NCBI RefSeq assembly: GCF_000164135.1
Contig: NZ_GG770560.1
Location: forward strand, 250,401-284,585
Direction of reading: 5' to 3'
DNA from: Mycobacterium parascrofulaceum ATCC BAA-614
GTDB lineage: Bacteria > Actinomycetota > Actinomycetes > Mycobacteriales > Mycobacteriaceae
Length of the DNA: 34,185 nucleotides
Shown here in pieces: positions 29,171 through 34,185 of the stretch. Both the position numbers and the translations under genes were made by a program. The notes beneath the pieces were generated by a model that ran no database searches, was not told where the DNA came from, and saw only the letters and a list, made by a program, of their open reading frames with translations. The number at the start of each line of letters is the position of its first letter. Positions within the stretch are counted from its first letter, which is position 1.

Positions 29171-30532
29171 GTGACAGTCCAGCGCGACGCCGGCGACGGT
29201 CTCGACCGGGTTTTCGCCGGCGTGCGCGAGGGGATGATCCCCGCCCACATCTACAACGACAGACAGCTGTTCGCGCTCGAGAAGGAGCGACTGTTCGGCC
29301 GGGCGTGGACGTTCGTGGCGCACGAGTCCGAGATTCCGCACGACGGCGACTACGTCGTGCGCCGGGTCCTCGACGACTCCTTCATCATCACGCGCGACGC
29401 CGAGGGCAAGGTACGGGCGTTGTTCAATATGTGCCTGCACCGCGGTATGCAGGTGTGTCGCGCCGAGATGGGAAACGCCTCGAACTTCCGCTGCCCGTAT
29501 CACGGCTGGACCTACCGCAACGACGGCCGGCTGACCGGCCTGCCGTTCCACCGGGAGGCCTACGGCGGCGAGGAGGGGTACGCCAGAAGCGCCCAAAGCC
29601 TGCTGCCTGCACCGAAGTTCGCGAGCTACAACGGCCTGCTGTTCGTCAACCTCGACGCCGACGCCGAACCGCTCGACGACTTCCTCGGCGACTTCAGGTT
29701 CTATCTGGACTTCTACACCAAACAGAGTGCCGGCGGCCTGGAAGTGCGAGGGCCGCAGCGCTGGCGCATCAAGGCCAACTGGAAGATCGGTGCCGAGAAC
29801 TTCGCCGGCGACATGTACCACACGCCGCACACCCACGCGTCGATCGTCGACATCGGCCTGTTCCGCGAGCCGAAAGCGCAGAAGCGCAAGGACGGCGCCA
29901 CCTACTGGGCGCACCGCGGCGGCGGCACCACCTACAAACTTCCCCCGGGCAGCTTCGACGAAAAGATGCGCTACGTCGGCTATCCCGACGAGATGATCGG
30001 CCGGATCAAAGGCGTGTGGACGCCGCGGCAACAGCGGGTGGTCGGTGAGGACGGTTTCATGATCTCGGCCGCCACCTGCTTTCCGAATCTCAGCTTCGTG
30101 CACAACTGGCCGAAGGTGCGTGACGGTCGGGCCGACGAGACCCTGCCGTTCATCTCGATCCGGCTCTGGCAGCCGATCAGCGAGAACGAAACCGAGGTCT
30201 GCTCGTGGTTCGCGGTCGACTCCGCCGCTCCCCCGCACTACAAACAGGACTCGTACAAGGCGTACCTGATGTGTTTCGGCTCGACCGGCATGTTCGAGCA
30301 GGACGACGTGGAGAACTGGGTCTCGCTGACCACGACGGCCGGCGGATCCATGGCCCGGCGGCTGCGGCTCAACAGCCGGATGGGCCTGCTGCCCGACGGC
30401 AGCCCGGTGGTCGAACCGCTGCCGCCCGAGGCGTTCCACGGGCCGGGGCGCGCGCAGGTCGGCTACAACGAGCACAACCAGCGCGCGCTGCTGAACCTGT
30501 GGGCCGACTACCTCCAGGGGGCCGGCGCATGA
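29171..30532 (+). CDS. Rieske-type aromatic ring-hydroxylating dioxygenase, alpha subunit
   Basis: I use the GTG at 29171, which has AAGGCGG five bases upstream, giving 453 residues; a GTG at 29081 would add 30 non-conserved residues. The Rieske centre is CLH (88-90) with CPYHG (108-112). The mononuclear iron site is ENFAGDMYHTPHTH, giving Asp214 as the electron bridge and His217/His222 as ligands. The length and the separate beta subunit place it among alpha3-beta3 dioxygenases that add O2 to an aromatic ring to give a cis-dihydrodiol. Neighbours (SDR, class II aldolase-type decarboxylase, pca genes) point to a carboxylated aromatic such as a phthalate, but no substrate-specific residue can be claimed. 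Confidence 0.93.
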   Translation: MTVQRDAGDGLDRVFAGVREGMIPAHIYNDRQLFALEKERLFGRAWTFVAHESEIPHDGDYVVRRVLDDSFIITRDAEGKVRALFNMCLHRGMQVCRAEMGNASNFRCPYHGWTYRNDGRLTGLPFHREAYGGEEGYARSAQSLLPAPKFASYNGLLFVNLDADAEPLDDFLGDFRFYLDFYTKQSAGGLEVRGPQRWRIKANWKIGAENFAGDMYHTPHTHASIVDIGLFREPKAQKRKDGATYWAHRGGGTTYKLPPGSFDEKMRYVGYPDEMIGRIKGVWTPRQQRVVGEDGFMISAATCFPNLSFVHNWPKVRDGRADETLPFISIRLWQPISENETEVCSWFAVDSAAPPHYKQDSYKAYLMCFGSTGMFEQDDVENWVSLTTTAGGSMARRLRLNSRMGLLPDGSPVVEPLPPEAFHGPGRAQVGYNEHNQRALLNLWADYLQGAGA

Positions 30533-31047
30533 CGAAGCCCTTGCCGTTCAACGATTCTCGGCACCTGCAGGCCCACCAGTTCCTGGTCGACGAGGCCTAC
30601 CTGCTGGACGCCCAGCAGTACGAGGCGTGGCTCGAGACGCTCACCGACGACGTCCGCTATGTGATGCCCGTGCGGGTCACCACCGCGCGCGGCGCCGGGT
30701 TCGACTGCGCGCCGGGCATGGCGCACTTCGACGAGGACAAGTACTCGCTGAGCCAGCGGGTCGCGCGGCTGGGCACCGAGCATGCCTGGGCCGAGGATCC
30801 ACCGTCGCGGCTGCGGCACTTCATCACCAACGTCCGCACCTTCGAGGGCGACGACCCGGCACACCTGCTGGTCGAGTCGGCCGAACTGCTGTTCCGCAGC
30901 CGCGGCGACGTGACCGACAGCGCTGTGCTGTCGTGCGGTCGCGAGGACCTGCTGCGCTGGTGTGATGATCGCTGGAAGCTGGCCCGGCGCAGGATCTTTG
31001 TCGACGAGTCGGTGCTGCGGATGCAAAACTTGGCGGTGTTCCTGTGA
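30529..31047 (+). CDS. Ring-hydroxylating dioxygenase, beta subunit
   Basis: The ATG at 30529 overlaps the alpha-subunit stop by four bases, giving 172 residues. The protein has the SnoaL/NTF2-like cone fold of dioxygenase small subunits: AHQFLVDEAYLLDAQQYEAW, LTDDVRYVMPVRVTTARG, then SRLRHFITNVRTFEGDD and WKLARRRIFVDESVLRMQNL. Beta subunits stabilise the hexamer and do not carry metal. The GTGA overlap with the next small gene continues the coupled operon. Among related proteins the central PGMAHFDEDKYSLSQRVARL segment is typical. Confidence 0.92.
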   Translation: MTKPLPFNDSRHLQAHQFLVDEAYLLDAQQYEAWLETLTDDVRYVMPVRVTTARGAGFDCAPGMAHFDEDKYSLSQRVARLGTEHAWAEDPPSRLRHFITNVRTFEGDDPAHLLVESAELLFRSRGDVTDSAVLSCGREDLLRWCDDRWKLARRRIFVDESVLRMQNLAVFL

Positions 31048-31310
31048 ACGAACCCATGAGCGACCCCATGAACGAACCCATCGTGGTGGCAAACGAATTC
31101 GCCGAGGTGGAGGTCCGGCGGGTGGACACCCGCAACGGCTCGCGGCTGCTGATCAGCGCCTCCAAGACCGGGCGGTCGATCAGCCTCGACGCGCTGGAAT
31201 TGGAGGCGCTGACGTGGCAGAACGCCCGCACGCTGGCGACCATGGTCGGCAAGTGCGGCGCGCCGTTATTGGCCGAAGAGGGCGAGGGCGGCGATGACCG
31301 GCTGGCTTGA
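31044..31310 (+). CDS. Small conserved protein of the dioxygenase operon
   Basis: This 88-residue frame begins at a GTG overlapping the beta-subunit stop; ATGs at 31056 and 31068 are alternative starts. The first 13 codons contain a direct repeat of GAACGAACCCAT at a 24-base interval, so part of the start region has been duplicated. The core (VVANEFAEVEVRRVDTRNGS, LISASKTGRSISLDALELEA, TWQNARTLATMVG) looks like a compact beta-rich domain. Proteins like this in mycobacterial dioxygenase clusters are sometimes labelled dihydrodiol dehydrogenase, but at this size it has no Rossmann fold and cannot be the dehydrogenase. It overlaps the SDR gene by 17 bases. A subunit-assembly role is possible. 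Confidence 0.8.
   Translation: MNEPMSDPMNEPIVVANEFAEVEVRRVDTRNGSRLLISASKTGRSISLDALELEALTWQNARTLATMVGKCGAPLLAEEGEGGDDRLA
31046..31081 (+). repeat. Direct repeat at the start of the small dioxygenase-operon gene
   Basis: GAACGAACCCAT occurs at 31046-31057 and 31070-31081, both in the same reading phase, and each includes an AT of a possible start region. This is a partial in-frame duplication that adds Met/Asn/Glu/Pro residues to the N-terminus. Confidence 0.85.
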
Positions 31311-32088
31311 GGGCAAGCGCGCCCTGGTCGTCGGCGCCGGTTCGGGGATCGGCCGGGCGGTGGTGGACGCGTTTCGCACCGAGGGGGCGAAAGTCGCTGC
31401 CCTGGAACGTGATCCGGAAAAGTGCGAGCGCCTGCGCGAGCAGTTGCCCGGCGTTGCGGTCGTCGAGGGCGACGCGATCACCCGCGACGCCAACGAACGA
31501 GCGGTCGCCGCCGCGGTGGACGCCCACGGCGGGTTGGACACGCTGGTCAACTGCGTCGGAATCTTCGACTTCTACCGGGGCGTCGGCGACATCGACGCCG
31601 GCGACCTTGCCGACGCGTTCGACGAGATGTTTCGCACCAACGTGCTGAGCCACCTGCAGTCGGTCAGGGCGGCGCTCCCCCGGCTGCGCGCCGGGGCGGG
31701 GCCCTCGATCGTGCTGACCGGGTCCGCGTCGTCGTTCTATCCCGGGCGCGGCGGTGCGCTGTACGTGTCGTCGAAGTTCGCCGTCCGCGGGCTGGTGGCC
31801 GCCCTGGCCCACGAGCTGGCGCCGCACATCCGGGTCAACGGGGTGGCGCCGGGCGGCACGCTGAACACCGACCTGCGCGGCCTGGCCAGCCTGGGGCTCG
31901 ACGGTGTCCGGCTGGACGACACTCCCGACCGGGCCCGGGAAGTGGCCGCGCGCTCCCCGCTCAACGTGGCGCTCTCCGGGGAGGACCACGCGTGGAGTTT
32001 CGTGTTCCTGGCCTCCGACCGCGCGCGCGGGATCACCGGCGAAACCGTCCGCCCCGACGGCGGATTCGGCCTGGGCGCACCGCGATGA
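31294..32088 (+). CDS. Short-chain dehydrogenase, probable cis-dihydrodiol dehydrogenase
   Basis: The 264-residue protein is a classical SDR: the NAD-binding GAGSGIG at 14-20, an NCVGIFDFY segment at 86-94, an active-site serine near 144, and the YVSSK motif with Tyr157 and Lys161. The NCVGIFDFY stretch resembles the NAGIWDY-type segment of biphenyl- and phenylpropionate-dihydrodiol dehydrogenases. It should oxidise the cis-dihydrodiol from the dioxygenase to the catechol-type product with NAD+. It overlaps the preceding small gene by 17 bases and the next gene by 4 bases. The dehydrogenase role follows from the family and operon position. Confidence 0.9.
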   Translation: MTGWLEGKRALVVGAGSGIGRAVVDAFRTEGAKVAALERDPEKCERLREQLPGVAVVEGDAITRDANERAVAAAVDAHGGLDTLVNCVGIFDFYRGVGDIDAGDLADAFDEMFRTNVLSHLQSVRAALPRLRAGAGPSIVLTGSASSFYPGRGGALYVSSKFAVRGLVAALAHELAPHIRVNGVAPGGTLNTDLRGLASLGLDGVRLDDTPDRAREVAARSPLNVALSGEDHAWSFVFLASDRARGITGETVRPDGGFGLGAPR

Positions 32089-32807
32089 CGGCCCTCGACG
32101 AGCAGCGCGCGCTGGTGGCCGAGGGTTGCCGGGTGGCCGCCGCCCGCGGCCTGGTCGACGGCATCCTCGGTCACCTGAGCCTGCGGGTGGACGACGAGCG
32201 CCTGCTGATCCGCTGCCGCAGCGACACCGACGCCGGGGTGGCGCACACCCGGCCCGGCGACATCCGGCTGATCACCTTCGCCGGCGGCGCCGGCGCCGCC
32301 GGCGAACTCGACGGCTACCGCGTCCCCAACGAACTGCCCATCCACGTCGAAACCATGCTGGCCGATGCGCGGCACCGCGCCGTCGCCCATCTGCATCCGC
32401 CCGCCGTCGTCGCCGCCGACCTGGCCGGCATCGCGATCCGGCCGATCTACGGCGCCTTCGACATTCCCGGCGCCCGGCTCGCGCGCGCCGGCGTGCCCGT
32501 CTACGAGCGCGCCGTGCTGATCCGCACCCCGGCGCTGGGCAAGGAGATGGTGGCGGCCATGCGCGACCGGCCGGTGGTGATCCTGCGCGGGCACGGGATC
32601 ACCAGCGCGGCCGCCACCGTGCAGCAGGCGGTGCTGCAGGCGATCAGCCTCGACGCGCTGGCCCGCATGTCGCTGCGGGTGCGGGCCGCCGGCGGGACCC
32701 TGCGCGAGATCGACGACGCCGACTGGGACGACCTGCCCGACCTGGGGCCCGCATTCACCGCGGAGGCCGCCTGGCGCCACGAGGTGGCGCGGCTGCCGGC
32801 CGAGTGA
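32085..32807 (+). CDS. Class II aldolase/adducin-family protein, candidate aromatic-acid decarboxylase
   Basis: The ATG at 32085 overlaps the SDR stop by four bases, giving 240 residues. It has the class II aldolase fold with zinc ligands His102 and His104 (AVAHLHPP) and His170 (RGHGI); the usual catalytic acid may be Glu83 (PNELPIH). In actinobacterial phthalate pathways the 3,4-dihydroxyphthalate 2-decarboxylase (PhtC type) belongs to this family, and its product is protocatechuate, the substrate of the PcaHG encoded 5 kb away. That makes a decarboxylase the best guess. An aldolase acting on a ring-cleavage product is the main alternative. It is the last gene of the dioxygenase operon. Confidence 0.85.
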   Translation: MTALDEQRALVAEGCRVAAARGLVDGILGHLSLRVDDERLLIRCRSDTDAGVAHTRPGDIRLITFAGGAGAAGELDGYRVPNELPIHVETMLADARHRAVAHLHPPAVVAADLAGIAIRPIYGAFDIPGARLARAGVPVYERAVLIRTPALGKEMVAAMRDRPVVILRGHGITSAAATVQQAVLQAISLDALARMSLRVRAAGGTLREIDDADWDDLPDLGPAFTAEAAWRHEVARLPAE

Positions 32808-32820
32808 GGTTGCGGCACGG

Positions 32821-32863
32821 GTTCGCATCGGTGCGCGAACACCGCCGAATGTGCCGGGGGCAC
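32821..32863. terminator. Hairpins in the convergent gap after the dioxygenase operon
   Basis: GTTCGC/GCGAAC (32821-32840, 8-base loop) and GTGCC/GGCAC (32851-32863) form two small stems in the 92-base gap between the decarboxylase and IclR stops. Neither has a U-tract. Confidence 0.4.
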
Positions 32864-32899
32864 GGTGGCGGCGCACCTGGCCTCCGGCCAAACGGCGCC

Positions 32900-33712
32900 T
32901 CAGCCGAGCTGATCGCCAATCTCCTTGGCGGCCTTGACGAGTGCGGCGGCAACGGTCGCGCACCGGGCGTCGTCCAGCCGGCTCCGTGGCGCGGCCGCGT
33001 TGAGCGCGAGGCGCAGGCCGGGCGCCCGCGTCGGGATGAGGACCGCGACCGAGGCGACGCCTTCCTCGCTCTCCTCGCGGTTGACGGCGTACCCGCGCGC
33101 GCGAATGGCGGCCAGCTCGGCCTCCAGCTCGGTGCGGCTGCCGATCGAGGACGAGGTGATGCGGTCGAGCTTCTCGTGTGGCAGCAGCTGACGCAGCTCC
33201 GCCTCCGGCAGCTGGGCCAGCATGACCTTGCCCGTCGAGGTGCAATGCGCCGGCATGCTGCGGCCCAAGCGCGATGCCACCCGGACCGCGGCCGGGCCTT
33301 CGACGGCGGCGACGAAGCGGACGCCGGCCCCGTCCAGCATCCCGACGTGGATCGTCTCGCGCAGCTGTTCGGCGAGGCCGCGCATGATCGGCGCCGCCGA
33401 ACGCTGGATGTCGGTGCGGCCGAAGATCGCGAAGGCCACACCGGTCAGCGACGGCCCGGGCAGGTAGGCCTTCGACACCGGGTCTTGCCGGACGAACCCG
33501 CGGTAGGCCAGCATCGCCAGCAGCCGATGCGCGGTGGACGACGCCACACCCAGGTAGCGGGTGGCTTCGCTCAACCGGATCTGGGGCCGTTCGCCCAGCA
33601 ACAGCAGCAGCTTGAGCGCGTTGTCGACCGACTCGATCGGATACTGCGGCGCAAGCGAATCGGCGCCCGGCGCTTCCGCGTCCCCGGCGTCCCGTCCGCG
33701 CTTACCCGGCAT
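32900..33712 (-). CDS. IclR-family transcription regulator
   Basis: The 270-residue protein has an N-terminal winged helix-turn-helix (about 25-90: SVDNALKLLLLLGERPQIRL, EATRYLGVASSTAHRLLAML, GFVRQDPVSKAYLPG) and a C-terminal IclR effector domain (about 105-265: MPAHCTSTGKVMLAQLP, RARGYAVNREESEEGVASVA). IclR proteins control aromatic catabolism (PcaR, PcaU, PhtR types), binding the pathway substrate or product. It converges on the dioxygenase operon. A TACCTT -10 element ends one base from the position needed for a start on the ATG, and no ribosome site is visible, so the transcript is likely leaderless. The regulated promoter is probably the one before 29171. Confidence 0.92.
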   Translation of the reverse strand: MPGKRGRDAGDAEAPGADSLAPQYPIESVDNALKLLLLLGERPQIRLSEATRYLGVASSTAHRLLAMLAYRGFVRQDPVSKAYLPGPSLTGVAFAIFGRTDIQRSAAPIMRGLAEQLRETIHVGMLDGAGVRFVAAVEGPAAVRVASRLGRSMPAHCTSTGKVMLAQLPEAELRQLLPHEKLDRITSSSIGSRTELEAELAAIRARGYAVNREESEEGVASVAVLIPTRAPGLRLALNAAAPRSRLDDARCATVAAALVKAAKEIGDQLG

Positions 33713-33719
33713 GACAGTG

Positions 33720-33725
33720 AAGGTA
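33720..33725 (-). promoter_or_regulatory. Predicted -10 element of the IclR gene
   Basis: TACCTT on the minus strand ends 8 bases before the ATG at 33712, predicting a leader of zero or one base. Confidence 0.35.
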
Positions 33726-33754
33726 CCCGCGGACCACCCGCGCGGGTGCCGAAC

Positions 33755-34185
33755 TCACAGCACGCTGAGGACCGCCGCACCGAGCAATCCCGCCGCCGTC
33801 ACCGCGGCCGTCGCGGTGGCGACGGCGCGCCACCCGAAGCTGCGGGCGATCATCGCGGCCCCCGGAACGCTCACCGCCGGCAAAGTGATCAGCAGCGCGC
33901 CGATCGTGCCCGAAGACGCGCCCAGCAGCGCCAGCCCCTGCAGGATGGGGATCTCCCCCGCCGTCGGGATCACCATCAGCGTGCCGGCGACCGCGACCAC
34001 CACGACGAGCAGCAGCGCCCACAGCAGGCCGTGGTGCGCCGGTTGCGCCAGGGTCAGCAGCCAACCGCGGAGCGCCCCCACCAGCAGCACCAGGACCGCG
34101 TACTCGGGCAGCAAGACCAGGGCCAGCCACGACAGCGCCCGCACGAACCCGCGCGGCCCCCCGATGCCCGCGCCGTCGCCGGCGG
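33755..34185 (-). CDS. Predicted permease (YraQ/DUF318-like), N-terminus cut by window edge
   Basis: The frame runs open from the window edge to the stop at 33755, so at least 142 residues are encoded; a GTG at 34144 is internal, not a demonstrated start. There are four or more membrane helices (LALVLLPEYAVLVLLVGAL, LLWALLLVVVVAVAGTLMVI, IPILQGLALLGASSGTIGAL, ATATAAVTAAGLLGAAVL). The PTAGEIPILQGLALLG and ITLPAVSVPGAAMIARSFGW segments resemble the C-terminal half of YraQ/ArsP-like permeases, where a similar Pro-rich half repeats. The transported substrate is unknown. It is on the same strand as the IclR gene, 42 bases upstream of it, and could feed into it. Confidence 0.65.
   Translation of the reverse strand, partial: AGDGAGIGGPRGFVRALSWLALVLLPEYAVLVLLVGALRGWLLTLAQPAHHGLLWALLLVVVVAVAGTLMVIPTAGEIPILQGLALLGASSGTIGALLITLPAVSVPGAAMIARSFGWRAVATATAAVTAAGLLGAAVLSVL

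Overview
The window is high-GC (roughly 68-70 % by eye), densely packed, mostly rhythmic-codon actinobacterial DNA. Nearly every recognisable gene has its closest remembered relative in Mycobacterium: HspX/Acr, Tgs1-type wax ester synthase/DGAT, NrdZ, the Rv2629 and Rv2627c families, RafH (Rv0079), the Rv1738 family, FdxA, the cAMP-dependent acetyltransferase Pat and an EthR-like repressor. A slow-growing, high-GC Mycobacterium is the best guess. Rv numbers are recalled homologues, not search results.

Layout. (1) 1-2402, minus strand: a tight operon read right to left, fdxA - SufR-like Cys-containing repressor - small membrane protein - cupin - nitronate monooxygenase (cut by the window edge). 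It diverges from 2455-3884, plus strand: DUF2249/cupin protein and a SAM methyltransferase. (2) 3901-23954: a dormancy island. It holds a site-2 protease with CBS domains, nrdZ and hspX (divergent around one DosR box), a tgs1-like synthase, a HAD-phosphatase/ATPase fusion, an Rv2627c-like hydrolase in operon with a second WS/DGAT, a three-domain ACP-FAAL-PlsC protein, Pat, a FadD acyl-CoA ligase, an Rv2629 homologue, RafH, an Rv1738-like protein and three small unassigned proteins. I find about a dozen palindromes resembling the DosR (DevR) operator in the intergenic gaps, several of them excellent matches. In M. tuberculosis the same families are spread over many loci; here they lie side by side. 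(3) 24162-24809: an EthR-like TetR regulator, divergent from the hibernation-factor operon. (4) 24797-27343, minus strand: pcaH-pcaG-pcaB with overlapping genes, for protocatechuate ring cleavage. (5) 27404-28857, minus strand: a membrane-anchored Rieske protein translationally coupled to a hemerythrin. (6) 29171-32807, plus strand: a five-gene operon for a Rieske ring-hydroxylating dioxygenase (alpha, beta), a small conserved protein, a dihydrodiol dehydrogenase (SDR) and a class II aldolase/decarboxylase, followed by a convergent IclR regulator and a truncated permease.

How the genes may work together. The dormancy island covers the functions expected under hypoxia: B12-dependent dNTP synthesis, a small heat-shock protein, storage lipid synthesis (two WS/DGATs plus acyl activation and acyl transfer), ribosome silencing (RafH and the Rv1738-like protein) and post-translational control of acyl-CoA synthetases (Pat). 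The right-hand part looks catabolic: dioxygenase + dehydrogenase + decarboxylase could convert a phthalate-like aromatic acid to protocatechuate, which PcaHG and PcaB would then open. No dedicated dioxygenase ferredoxin or reductase is visible.

No tRNA, rRNA, insertion sequence, phage gene or CRISPR array was found. Most antisense reading frames are GC-driven shadows.
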